A DNA stretch of 46,782 nt from JAGLTZ01 sp964637695 (GTDB taxonomy: Bacteria; Blakebacterota; Blakebacteria; Blakebacterales; Blakebacteraceae): positions 1 through 46,782 of the forward strand of contig CAZWVF010000016.1 in assembly GCA_964637695.1 (NCBI GenBank), read 5' to 3'. The translations under genes and the position numbers were made by a program. Position 1 is the stretch's first letter, and the number at the start of each line of letters is the position of its first letter. Below, piece after piece: positions 16,433 through 24,919 of this stretch. The notes under the pieces are model-generated. The model was not told where the DNA came from. It worked only from the letters and a program-made list of their open reading frames with translations, and ran no database searches.

Positions 16433-18346
16433 CTATCTATCACCCGTCCTGATGTTGAGCCGCCTGGTGTCGGTCCCACCGTGCTTCGATGTGATGGTGA
16501 ACTCCACCCATCCGCTGTTGCCGCTCATCCTGAACAGATAACGGAAGGCGCGGCTGCCGTGAGCCAGGATCCTGAATTCCGGATCCTCACTGCCGGCGAC
16601 ATTCCCTCTGGTAGATCCGTCCAGAGGATCGAGCTGGACCGATCCCTCGGGTATATCCACACGTGTTATACTATTGGAGGATGTCAAAGTCAATCGATCC
16701 AGTGGAACCCATTCTCTCTCGAAATCACGGTCTGAAATGGTCGGATATGCACGATCGTTCTTCACCGTGACATCGACCCAGATCAGGTCTCCGGTTGCGG
16801 GAGTGATCTCGATCTCATCCACTTCCACCTTCGGGAACTGACTTGCACAGTAGAGAACGAATTGGGTGTTCCTGAGGGTTTCCGACTCGATGTAGCGCGC
16901 CGGAGGAGTGCGTCCGGCGTGCTTCTTTGCCGAACCGCCGATCCAGATCTCTCCCAGGTCCGGATGGTTCACCTTGTGCGGCATTATCCAGCCTTCACCG
17001 GTCAGCTCGATATCGATCCACGACATCCGTTCCACCTGGTCGACCCTGCCGTCGCCATCCACATCGCCATCGAGGGGAGTTCCCCACAGCTCGATGAGAT
17101 AACCGTATGCGCCGAGCATCATGTAGGTGTTGACCTGGGCCTGACCGCTTCCTGGAGGTCCGGACATTGTCGGCCTGTAATTCTTCAAGATGCGCGCGCC
17201 CATGGTTACTATCTCGTTCTGGACGGCCATGTCGTTCCGGTACTCGGGAGCAACGTTGCGGTCGAACAACTGGGCGTACTGGTTCTCCTGCCTCATCTGT
17301 TCCAGCCGCTTCTCCGGAGTCAGCCGCGGTTGACCTCTCCTGCCCATGCCGCCACCGAACTGTGCAGCCTGGGTGGTCTGAGTCGAAACAGCCCAGGGAA
17401 CTGAGAACATTATCAGCCGTCCGGTGTTGTGGTAGTGGAAGCCCGCGAAGATGTTATCGTGCGTTCGCCCGAATTCGAAGGCATTCCGGGTCACCGATTC
17501 AGACATCGGGTATGGCCATCCCGCACTCAGCGTCCATCCGTAAGGGTAGTTCCTGTTCGGGTCGGGACCCCCGATGTCGTCCTCGTTGATCCTGCCGTCT
17601 CCGTCGTTGTCATAGCCCTCGGATCCGATCCTGCGGAAGCGCATTACCTGCTCTTCCGGGTACAGCACCGGGATGAACCGGCGACCGTCATCGGAGAGCT
17701 TGAACCGTCCGTCCGGATCCTCGATGTACATGGTCGAGAGCTCGCCGTCTCCGTCGACATCCTCGGTCTGGTCCTCATCGTAGAGACCGTCGCCGTCGTT
17801 ATCCTCGGGTCTGTACGGCTCCCGCGGATTGTTGTCCGTGTTGGGGAACGTGATGTAGGAGTCGATCCCATCCACGTTCAGACCCGGCAGGATGTAGAAA
17901 GTGCGCGTATTGACCAGGTCCCGTACATACGGGTCGTAGTCATAGCGGGTCAGCAGGTACCACGCCAGGTAGAGGCAGCACATTACACCGTTCACCTCAT
18001 TACCGTGCACCGCACCATCGGCCCAGATTGCCGTCTTGGTATCGTGAGAGCCTGTAGATTTCGCCGTGATCGTCAGCAGGTACTGATCGCGGCCCATCAT
18101 GCTCTTTCCGATACTCTCTATGTCGCACAGGTTCGAGTACTGAGCCTGAAGATCCTGGATGATCTTCGTCCATTCTGCATAGCTGTAGTACCTCTTCCAG
18201 CTTATCGGGAAATCGAGTTCGCCGTGATAACCTCCGGGGTTTGCAGGTTCCCTGTCCTGTGCAGATACCGGGAATGACCAGGCTGCCGCGAGAGTGACAG
18301 CGAGAATCAGAACCGGTATCGGTATCCAGTGTATTCTCGTTTTCAT
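16433..18346 (-). CDS. secreted M14 zinc carboxypeptidase (second of a tandem pair)
   Basis: A metallocarboxypeptidase of about 637 residues. The signal peptide ends near residue 30 (FPVSAQ). The zinc ligands HxxE are H114 and E117 (AVHGNEVNG), the third ligand is the His of FAGFHYHNTG, and the catalytic Glu lies in YGYLIELWGTP. Between these the domain carries several Asp-rich strings of the DxDxDG type (DNDGDG, DVDGDG and DVDGDG again) that resemble calcium-binding loops. I prefer the ATG at 18344-18346 because GGAGAG lies four bases upstream. A second ATG at 18362-18364 overlaps the stop of the upstream gene. It is co-transcribed with its paralog. Confidence 0.9.
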   Translation of the reverse strand: MKTRIHWIPIPVLILAVTLAAAWSFPVSAQDREPANPGGYHGELDFPISWKRYYSYAEWTKIIQDLQAQYSNLCDIESIGKSMMGRDQYLLTITAKSTGSHDTKTAIWADGAVHGNEVNGVMCCLYLAWYLLTRYDYDPYVRDLVNTRTFYILPGLNVDGIDSYITFPNTDNNPREPYRPEDNDGDGLYDEDQTEDVDGDGELSTMYIEDPDGRFKLSDDGRRFIPVLYPEEQVMRFRRIGSEGYDNDGDGRINEDDIGGPDPNRNYPYGWTLSAGWPYPMSESVTRNAFEFGRTHDNIFAGFHYHNTGRLIMFSVPWAVSTQTTQAAQFGGGMGRRGQPRLTPEKRLEQMRQENQYAQLFDRNVAPEYRNDMAVQNEIVTMGARILKNYRPTMSGPPGSGQAQVNTYMMLGAYGYLIELWGTPLDGDVDGDGRVDQVERMSWIDIELTGEGWIMPHKVNHPDLGEIWIGGSAKKHAGRTPPARYIESETLRNTQFVLYCASQFPKVEVDEIEITPATGDLIWVDVTVKNDRAYPTISDRDFEREWVPLDRLTLTSSNSITRVDIPEGSVQLDPLDGSTRGNVAGSEDPEFRILAHGSRAFRYLFRMSGNSGWVEFTITSKHGGTDTRRLNIRTGDR

Positions 18347-18360
18347 GGTTCTCTCCCTGG

Positions 18361-20571
18361 TCATCGCAGTGTGATTTCTCTAACCGCAGTGCCGCCCTTC
18401 TGAGAAGTAGCGACTATCTTCAGCGGCATGTTTCCTTCGATGGCAACGAGCCACTTGACTTCACGGACGTTGCCCTCCCGGGCAGCCTGCTGCCCGCCAC
18501 CCATTCTCTGCATGAACTGCTGCATCAATTCGAGGGGCATGCCCATTGGAATATTGGGCATTCCCTGTACCTGCCGGCTTCTTCCGCCTGCGGCAGGCGC
18601 GCTGGTTGCGATCCCCGGGATCGGCATGGTGCCTTCGAGGACTCCAATGCTCTGGTGAGCGGATCCCTGCAGGAATGTGATCCTGTCCCGGTCACCTATA
18701 AGCCAGACGACGTCATTGCGGTTACCTGCCAGACGCTGTCCCCGGGCAACATGGGTTGCGAGCGCACCTGTATTTTCAATCGTGGCAGTTACCAGAACGA
18801 TCCTGTAGGCGCCTCTTCTTCCGCTGCGATTGATCGTGGCGGTATCACCCTGGTACTGCACGGTGGCTCCACTTGCATTGCTGGTCTCGTAGAGCACCTC
18901 GGCGGTAGCGTCGGTGATTTCGATCTTCGGCAGCAGACCTGCCTTCCACAGCTCGAACTGCCAGTGGATCTCTGCCACGTGTCTGAGAGGATCACCCGGG
19001 AATGCGTTGTTCCCGGAACCGTAGCGCGGGATCCATCCGCCGATCTCACCAGCACCCAGTTCAGGATGCCTGTAGCTCCTCCACGGAATGAAGAACTTGC
19101 CTCCGAATTTCTCATCCTGGTGCAGCAGCAGCCACCTGTCCCGCTGGACCTGCGCGTCATCACCGGTGAATTCCGGCATCCCTACGAAATCTACCGACCT
19201 GTTCCACAGCTCGGTAGTCATCGAGTAGGAACCGAACTGCGCATAGGCCCAGTCGATGAAGATACCGTATCCGTAGGGCCTGTCGCCTCTGTAAGGAGGA
19301 CGCCACTGCCGTGGCAGCTCATAACCGCTGCCGGTAGTCCCGATGGCCTGTGTGCGAGCCTGATCCCGGCCCCTGACACCCTGGCCCTGACGGGCCCGGG
19401 CAGGTACGGGTGCCCCGGTCCTCGGCCTGGCAAATCCGGCTGCAGCCCCAGCTGCCGGCGGCGCGGCTTCTTCATCCCAGACAGCAGGATATTCCACACC
19501 GAGGAGCTGACAGTACTTCTTGCCCATGATGCGGTCGAAAACAGCCAGATCCTTCGGATCTATCTGACTGTCGGACCAGCGAGCAAATGGGCGATATGTG
19601 AAACCACCCGATGTGTGGAAGGACTGGACCAGCAGGATGTTCGTATTGTTGGTGAAGAACTCCAGAATGTTCCTCGACTCGGGCGCAGAAGCAGCGTAGT
19701 AGCCGCTGCCGCCCTGCTCGTTGTCGTCGTTGAACCATCCTTCGGGGAAGTTGCGATTCACGTCTATTCCCCTTTCACCATCTTCACCCCTGCGACCGTC
19801 ACCATCGTTATCGCGATCCTCGCGGATTACCGACCAACGCTCTCTGGTGGTCTCCTCGTCTCGACCGAGACGGATCATCAACCTGGGATCCACGTCGTCC
19901 ATGACGTACCGGCCCTCTGGATCCCTGTAACGGAACTGCGTTATATGTCCGTCACCATTCAGATCATCGGGACCATCTTCGTTTACCTGACCATCTTCAT
20001 CATTATCGGCCAGCATCGAGTTCTGACGCTGCGAAACATCTCCTTCTGTGCTGTTGAAAACACCGTCGGGATTGACGACAGGGCAGATGTAGAAGGCATT
20101 GTCATCGATCAGCTTTTTGATCGCAGGATCTGAATCGTATCCGGTGACCAGCTTGTCGATGATGTAGAGACAGACCTCGGTGCCGGTGTATTCATTCCCG
20201 TGAGTCCCGCCATCGATCCACTGTCCCGGTTTTCCATGGTAGGGTTTCATCGGTGTCACATTCCGGATGTTCTCCTTACGCATGTTGCGCAATTCGATCA
20301 TCTTGTCGATCGTCGTACCTGTCTTCATGTTCGAAATGACGAGAACGTACTGGGTCCGTCCCAGCGTGCTCTGGCCGATCTCGATCAATTCTGTTATGTC
20401 AGGATAGGCCCGGGCGACTCTCTGGATGTACTCGACCGTCCCGGTATATCCGTGGTAATCATCAAATGCTATGGGGACCTTCTGCGCCATGGCACCGGGC
20501 GCATTCCCCAGAAGCAGACAGACAGCCAGAAAGAGCACTGCCCTGCCCGCCCTTCGCGGAAGCAATTTCAT
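18361..20571 (-). CDS. secreted M14 zinc carboxypeptidase (first of a tandem pair)
   Basis: A 736-residue metallocarboxypeptidase. The signal peptide ends near residue 30 (APGAMAQ). The HxxE zinc motif is H124 and E127 (GTHGNEYTG), a later ligand is the His of VQSFHTSGG, and the catalytic Glu appears in YSMTTELWN. Asp-rich insertions (DNDEDG, LNGDGH, DNDGDG) interrupt the catalytic domain at the same places as in the downstream paralog. Residues around 370-420 are Ala, Gly, Arg and Pro rich and probably disordered. The C-terminal 200 residues look like beta-sandwich domains. The ATG at 20569-20571 follows GAGG by eight bases. Confidence 0.9.
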   Translation of the reverse strand: MKLLPRRAGRAVLFLAVCLLLGNAPGAMAQKVPIAFDDYHGYTGTVEYIQRVARAYPDITELIEIGQSTLGRTQYVLVISNMKTGTTIDKMIELRNMRKENIRNVTPMKPYHGKPGQWIDGGTHGNEYTGTEVCLYIIDKLVTGYDSDPAIKKLIDDNAFYICPVVNPDGVFNSTEGDVSQRQNSMLADNDEDGQVNEDGPDDLNGDGHITQFRYRDPEGRYVMDDVDPRLMIRLGRDEETTRERWSVIREDRDNDGDGRRGEDGERGIDVNRNFPEGWFNDDNEQGGSGYYAASAPESRNILEFFTNNTNILLVQSFHTSGGFTYRPFARWSDSQIDPKDLAVFDRIMGKKYCQLLGVEYPAVWDEEAAPPAAGAAAGFARPRTGAPVPARARQGQGVRGRDQARTQAIGTTGSGYELPRQWRPPYRGDRPYGYGIFIDWAYAQFGSYSMTTELWNRSVDFVGMPEFTGDDAQVQRDRWLLLHQDEKFGGKFFIPWRSYRHPELGAGEIGGWIPRYGSGNNAFPGDPLRHVAEIHWQFELWKAGLLPKIEITDATAEVLYETSNASGATVQYQGDTATINRSGRRGAYRIVLVTATIENTGALATHVARGQRLAGNRNDVVWLIGDRDRITFLQGSAHQSIGVLEGTMPIPGIATSAPAAGGRSRQVQGMPNIPMGMPLELMQQFMQRMGGGQQAAREGNVREVKWLVAIEGNMPLKIVATSQKGGTAVREITLR

Positions 20572-20673
20572 AAATGTATCCTCACTTCTCTGTGAACTCC
20601 TGCGACAGTTCAGGTACCTGCCGGAGAAGACGTCGACAGGCTTCTGGCGCAGGAGATTTGTCGGGTCGGCGCT

Positions 20674-20702
20674 ATGTTACATGTATGTTAGAGGTACTGG
20701 AA
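20674..20702 (-). promoter_or_regulatory. possible promoter of the carboxypeptidase pair
   Basis: On the minus strand TTCCAG (20702-20697) and TAACAT (20679-20674) are 17 bases apart, just downstream of the rpsU terminator. The -35 match is weak. It would give a leader of about 95 bases. Confidence 0.3.
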
Positions 20703-20703
20703 T

Positions 20704-20730
20704 TAAAAAAGACCGCCAGGATGGCGGCCT
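20704..20730 (-). terminator. Rho-independent terminator of rpsU
   Basis: On the minus strand AGGCCGCCA pairs with TGGCGGTCT (one G-T wobble) around the loop TCC, followed by six T residues. It lies about 22 bases past the rpsU stop. Confidence 0.85.
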
Positions 20731-20752
20731 TTGATACGGAGTCTAACAGAAC

Positions 20753-20962
20753 CTAATAAGGTCTGCCGTTGCCGACGCGCCTGCGCTGCTTTCTCTTCTG
20801 GCTCAGTTTGCGCTGGTGTTTGCGCTCGGAGGGCTTCAGATGATAGCGTTTCCGCTTCAGATCCGTAGTAATCCCCTCCTTCTTCACCTGCTTCTGAAAG
20901 CGCTTCAGGGTCTTTTCGAAGGATTCATTATCACGAACCTGAACATAAGCCAACAGAACCAC
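20753..20962 (-). CDS. rpsU: 30S ribosomal protein bS21
   Basis: A very basic 69-residue protein with the bS21 core VRDNESFEKTLKRFQKQV followed by a long Lys/Arg-rich tail. It sits on the platform of the small subunit and affects initiation. The start is uncertain. The GTG at 20960-20962 is directly abutted by AGGAT, while a TTG three codons later has AGGAT at a normal distance and would give an N terminus closer to the family (A-Y-V-Q-V-R). It is monocistronic or coupled to the short frame upstream, and it has its own terminator. Confidence 0.92.
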   Translation of the reverse strand: MVLLAYVQVRDNESFEKTLKRFQKQVKKEGITTDLKRKRYHLKPSERKHQRKLSQKRKQRRRVGNGRPY

Positions 20963-20965
20963 ATC

Positions 20966-21115
20966 CTATCCGGTTTCCGTCCGGAAACGGCCCTTTTGCG
21001 CAATCTCAGCGTCAATCTGCCGGATTTCTTGTGCGACGTACACATGTACGTCTCCGCGCAATCCGTTGATTATCTTGACCTTGCACAAAATTGTTCGTTT
21101 CCACCCTGGAAACAC
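20966..21115 (-). CDS. possible small protein upstream of rpsU
   Basis: An open frame of 49 codons from GTG 21115-21113, or 40 codons from TTG 21088-21086, ends with TAG only three bases before the rpsU GTG. The central part, KVKIINGLRGDVHVYVAQE followed by IRQIDAEIAQKGRF, reads like a plausible folded peptide. Both ends are encoded by the GTTTCC...GGAAAC inverted repeats, and the middle contains a long palindrome. It may therefore be only a fortuitous frame through a repeat region. I recognise no family. Confidence 0.25.
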   Translation of the reverse strand: MFPGWKRTILCKVKIINGLRGDVHVYVAQEIRQIDAEIAQKGRFRTETG

Positions 21116-21139
21116 GACAGTTTCCGTCCAGAAACTGTC
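20973..21139. repeat. cluster of GTTTCC/GGAAAC inverted repeats and a palindrome
   Basis: There are three related inverted repeats. GTTTCCG-TC-CGGAAAC is at 20973-20988. GTTTCCA-CCC-TGGAAAC is at 21097-21113. GACAGTTTC-CGTCCA-GAAACTGTC is at 21116-21139. Between them lie the palindrome GACGTACA-CA-TGTACGTC (21035-21052) and TTGCGCAA (20996-21003). The spacing is not that of a CRISPR array. They could be operators or the remains of a mobile unit. Confidence 0.75.
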
Positions 21140-21228
21140 TTAGTGTAAGTGCCCTTGTTTCAACGACTTCGTTGTAGTTAAGCTAATTAATGGGTCAATG
21201 GCAGGCACGTCAAGGGTACAGTCGAATA

Positions 21229-21411
21229 TAAGAGCCTGTCTGAGAAACCGACGATAGCGAGGGTTTCGCTGGAGCCGGATGGCCAGGCGGTCGAGCAGAA
21301 TACCCGGAGACGTAGCCACTGTGCTACGTCGAGGACATTCTGCAAAGACCAACGCAGCCAGCCAGATGCCGGGGTAAGCCGCAGCCGCAGGGTTTTTCAG
21401 ACAGGCTCTTA
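21229..21411. mobile_element. IS630/mariner-like MITE with terminal inverted repeats
   Basis: The ends at 21229-21249 and 21391-21411 are inverted copies that match at 20 of 21 positions (left end TAAGAGCCTGTCTGAG). Both are bordered by TA, as expected from a TA target duplication by the IS630-Tc1-mariner group. The interior of about 140 bases has a central hairpin, GACGTAGC-CACTGT-GCTACGTC (21309-21330), and no transposase. It lies 12 bases past the guaA stop, so it may also end that long transcript. Confidence 0.7.
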
Positions 21412-21423
21412 AAGGCCGGCTTA

Positions 21424-23256
21424 TTACTCCCACTCTATGGTACCGGGAGGTTTGTGAGTAATGTCGATAAAGACTGCTGAAATTCCTTCAAGGGACTTGA
21501 TCTCATCCGAAATACAGGCTGCGACATCCCAAGGAAGATCGGTAAACCGTGCCGTCATCGCCTCCTCGCTGGAGACGGGTCTCACAACTATGCACTCACC
21601 CCTGCCACCAGCTGAAAGTGGCAGCAGAACTACAGGCATCTGCCACACCTCCCGGTCTAACCCTGCTGCCTGCAAAAGCTTCATGGCGAGAGCATCGGCC
21701 TCCTGCAGTAATGCTATCCTGTCCCTTGTCACAAATGCTTTAACCGGTTTCAGATCTCCCGGTGACTGATGGCTCAATGAATAGACGACCCGATTCACTT
21801 CGCTGATCGCATTTGTGATTCGCGTCGATACCTCTTCCAGAACGCCCCAGTCACGCGCTCCACCGAAGAGAGCAACCGGATGGCCGTATGTTCTGAAATC
21901 TCCCTGAATACCTACAGATCTGATCGGAAGAATGCGGGCCTGGTAACCATTCGACGAGGCTGTAACCTCTGCTTCCTTCTCCGCATCCTCTATCAGACGG
22001 TTTTCATCCTCCGGCAATTCATCACCGGTGTGGCATAAGAGTCGCACACCAAGACCGGGGCCCGGGAACGGGTGTCGCCAGACTATAGATTCGGGAAGCT
22101 TCAGAGCCAGTCCTACCTCCCGGACTTCATCCTTGTAGAGGTTGGCCAGGGGTTCGACGATCCTGCCCTGTTCTATCAGTCTCTCGATCTCCTCCACCCT
22201 GTTGTGGTGGGTTTTGATCGTAGCCGCGTGTTCAGTACCGCCGGTCTCAATCGTATCGGGGTAGATAGTGCCCTGGGCGAGAAGCCAGCCCTCCTCCAGG
22301 TGAAGACCTCCCACCTGCGATGCTGCAACTTCAACGAATACACGGCCGATGATACGTCGTTTCTCTTCCGGATCGGTCACACCCGAGAGAGCCCCCAGGA
22401 AATCTTCTGCCGCATCCACATGATTGAGATTCGTATATCCCTGCTCTTCGAACGATTTCACAACCAGCGCCGATTCATCCTTGCGCATCAAACCGTTGTC
22501 TATGTGGACACCCACGACCTGATCCGTGCCCACAGCACGATTGAGCATGGCAAAGCACACACTGGAATCGACCCCACCCGATACGAGAAGAAGAACGCGG
22601 TCCGACCCGATCCTCTCCTTGAGGGATGCACTGATCTCATCCACATAGCTGCCGGGATTCCAGCTGCGCTCCGCACCGCAGATATCGAGAAAGTTCTCCA
22701 GGATCTTCATTCCGTTCGGAGTGTGTGTCACTTCAGGATGGAACTGGAGCCCGTACAGGTTCCTTGTTTCATCTCCCATAGCCGCAACGGGACAATCCCC
22801 GGTACTTCCCAGCACCTCAAATCCCTCGGGCAGCTGAACGATCTGGTCACCATGACTCATCCAGACCACCTCCCGGGCTTCCATATCACGGAAGAGTTCA
22901 CTCTGTTTCCCCAGAGAGATCACAGCCGAACCATACTCCCTTACCTCTCCCCTGGCCACACTGCCTCCCATCTGCCGGGCAAGCAGCTGGTGGCCGTAGC
23001 AGAGACCCAGAATGGGTATTTTCTGTTCAAAGAGTTCGGCGTTGAAGGGCGGCTGGATTTCATCGTAGACACTGCCGGGACCGCCGGAGAGAATAATCCC
23101 GATTGCATCCTCAAGATCGGAAGTCACCGCATCGGGTGGCATAATGACGGCATATTCACCGAGACGCCTGATACGATTGGCAATCAGATGGGCGTACTGA
23201 CCCCCGAAATCGAGCACGGCGATAAACGGGCGTGAAAGTCTTGTTGCATCAACCAT
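21424..23256 (-). CDS. guaA: GMP synthase (glutamine-hydrolysing)
   Basis: Converts XMP to GMP with glutamine as nitrogen donor. The N-terminal amidotransferase has the nucleophile in GLCYGHQL and the His-Glu pair in LQFHPEVTHT. The ATP pyrophosphatase domain has SGGVDSS, and the C-terminal dimerisation domain ends KPPGTIEWE. At 610 residues it is longer than the usual 510-525 because of extra sequence in the C-terminal half, as in the long, eukaryote-like GMP synthase form. The ATG at 23254-23256 overlaps the nadB stop by eight bases; the frame is open further upstream but only inside nadB. It is the last gene of the envelope operon. Confidence 0.96.
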   Translation of the reverse strand: MVDATRLSRPFIAVLDFGGQYAHLIANRIRRLGEYAVIMPPDAVTSDLEDAIGIILSGGPGSVYDEIQPPFNAELFEQKIPILGLCYGHQLLARQMGGSVARGEVREYGSAVISLGKQSELFRDMEAREVVWMSHGDQIVQLPEGFEVLGSTGDCPVAAMGDETRNLYGLQFHPEVTHTPNGMKILENFLDICGAERSWNPGSYVDEISASLKERIGSDRVLLLVSGGVDSSVCFAMLNRAVGTDQVVGVHIDNGLMRKDESALVVKSFEEQGYTNLNHVDAAEDFLGALSGVTDPEEKRRIIGRVFVEVAASQVGGLHLEEGWLLAQGTIYPDTIETGGTEHAATIKTHHNRVEEIERLIEQGRIVEPLANLYKDEVREVGLALKLPESIVWRHPFPGPGLGVRLLCHTGDELPEDENRLIEDAEKEAEVTASSNGYQARILPIRSVGIQGDFRTYGHPVALFGGARDWGVLEEVSTRITNAISEVNRVVYSLSHQSPGDLKPVKAFVTRDRIALLQEADALAMKLLQAAGLDREVWQMPVVLLPLSAGGRGECIVVRPVSSEEAMTARFTDLPWDVAACISDEIKSLEGISAVFIDITHKPPGTIEWE

Positions 23257-24919
23257 CACAGCGAAACAGCCCCCAGTCGAAAGGCACCAGAGTATCCACA
23301 CCATCCAGATCGGGAGATCTTTCAGGATAATCGGTAACATAGTGGAGTCCCCGACTCTCCCGCCTGCTCAGAGCAGATCTTGCGATCATCAATCCAACCT
23401 GTGTGATGTTGCGCAATTCGAGCAGCTCCGCGGAGACTTTACTCCAGCGGTAAAAATGCTCCACTTCTTTTGTTATCAGAGCCAGCCTTCTCTCTGCCCT
23501 TTCCAGCCTGTTCGTTGACCTGACCAGACCCACATAGTCCCACATCAGGTTCCGGATCTCTTTCCGGTCGTGGCTTATCAGAATCCTCTCCCGCGGGATC
23601 CTTGTTCCGGCGATATCCCAGGGGGGGGGTTCGGGCACTTCGATCGACGGCCCCGATAGAAGTTCCTTCAAACGTATAGCCGCCTGTTCGGCGAAAACCA
23701 GCCCCTCGAGCAGTGAGTTGCTCGCCAGCCTGTTTGCCCCATGAACTCCAGTGCACGCTACTTCGCCGACCGCGAACAAGCCCGACAGGGCCGTCTGCCC
23801 GTTCAGTTCGGTTGGAATACCGCCGCACATGTAATGCGCAGCAGGCACAACAGGGAGTGGATCAACCGATGGGTCGAGCCCCTGTTTCAGACAGGTTTTT
23901 ACGATATGCGGAAACCGTTCTTCGATCTCCTTCCGACTCCGATGTGTGAGATCGAGGAATACGTGAGGAGCACCGGTCGATTTCAACTGGTTGTCGATGG
24001 CCCGAGCCACAATATCCCTGGGAGCCAGATCCTTCTGCGGATGTTCATCCGCCATGAAAGCCTCGCCGTCGGCATTGCGAAGGATTCCTCCGAATCCGCG
24101 AACAGCCTCGCTGATAAGAAAGGCGGGATCTGCCGTTCCATACAGGGCGGTCGGATGGAACTGCATGAATTCCATGTTCGCCAGTTCACATCCAGCCCTT
24201 ACACCCATCGCCAGCCCATCACCTGTTGATATATCCGGATTGGTGGTATGCATGTAAACCTGACCGCAGCCGCCTGTAGCCAGAAGTGTGAGCTTTGCCG
24301 GAAATGCCACCACCTCTTCACTGCCCGAGTCGAGCACATACGCACCGACTACATCGAGCAGGTCATCGTGCATGCCGAAGTTGCTTTCCAGGTAATGCCT
24401 CGTAATCAGATCGAGTCCGATATGGTTCTCAAATACCGTTATGTCGGGATGTGCGCTGACCGCCGCCACCAGCGCACCCTCTACTTCTGCTCCGGTCAGA
24501 TCGTGCGCGTGGACGATCCTGGATTGGCTGTGTCCACCCTCTCTGCCCAGATGGAGAGGAACACCGCCGTCAGGGGCAGAACCTGTCCCTTCACCTCCAG
24601 CTGCCTCGCCGGACCGGCTGAATTCGACACCAAGTTCGATGAGTTCACCGATCAGCCGTGGAGCTTCACGGATCATCATCTCTACTGCCGGGCGCCTGCA
24701 CAGTCCCGCCCCGGCGATCAGCGTATCCTCGATATGCGATTCGAAATCATCGAGGGGGCTCATGACGGCGGCTATGCCGCCCTGGGCATAATTGGTGGCG
24801 GAGGCTTTGTCTTCCTTCTTGGTTACTATCGCGATTCTGCCCGATTCTGCCGCCTTCAACGCGCAGCTCAAACCCGCTATCCCACTGCCGATCACCAGCA
24901 CATCGAACGGTTCGTTCAT
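23249..24919 (-). CDS. nadB: L-aspartate oxidase
   Basis: A flavoprotein of 556 residues that oxidises aspartate to iminoaspartate, the first step of de novo NAD synthesis. The FAD-binding Rossmann motif VIGSGIAGLSCALKAAE is at residues 9-25. Also present are the TNYAQGGIAAV segment, HPTALYG, and ACTGVHGANRLASNSLLEG near the FAD site. The ATG at 24917-24919 overlaps the lpxK stop (ATGA), with GGAGCG five bases upstream. Its partner nadA is not nearby; nadC is behind uvrB. Confidence 0.96.
   Translation of the reverse strand: MNEPFDVLVIGSGIAGLSCALKAAESGRIAIVTKKEDKASATNYAQGGIAAVMSPLDDFESHIEDTLIAGAGLCRRPAVEMMIREAPRLIGELIELGVEFSRSGEAAGGEGTGSAPDGGVPLHLGREGGHSQSRIVHAHDLTGAEVEGALVAAVSAHPDITVFENHIGLDLITRHYLESNFGMHDDLLDVVGAYVLDSGSEEVVAFPAKLTLLATGGCGQVYMHTTNPDISTGDGLAMGVRAGCELANMEFMQFHPTALYGTADPAFLISEAVRGFGGILRNADGEAFMADEHPQKDLAPRDIVARAIDNQLKSTGAPHVFLDLTHRSRKEIEERFPHIVKTCLKQGLDPSVDPLPVVPAAHYMCGGIPTELNGQTALSGLFAVGEVACTGVHGANRLASNSLLEGLVFAEQAAIRLKELLSGPSIEVPEPPPWDIAGTRIPRERILISHDRKEIRNLMWDYVGLVRSTNRLERAERRLALITKEVEHFYRWSKVSAELLELRNITQVGLMIARSALSRRESRGLHYVTDYPERSPDLDGVDTLVPFDWGLFRCDG

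Noticed and set aside
18655..20133. Open frame of 492 codons on the plus strand
   Set aside because: It is antisense to the M14 carboxypeptidase gene with complete catalytic motifs; its composition (Ile/Val/Arg-rich, no domain) is that of a shadow frame.
20973..21139. CRISPR array
   Set aside because: The repeats are short, variable and unevenly spaced, with no unique spacers of constant length and no cas genes.
21140..21433. 97-codon frame on the minus strand across the MITE
   Set aside because: It spans both terminal repeats and the central hairpin, so it follows from the repeat sequence rather than from a gene.
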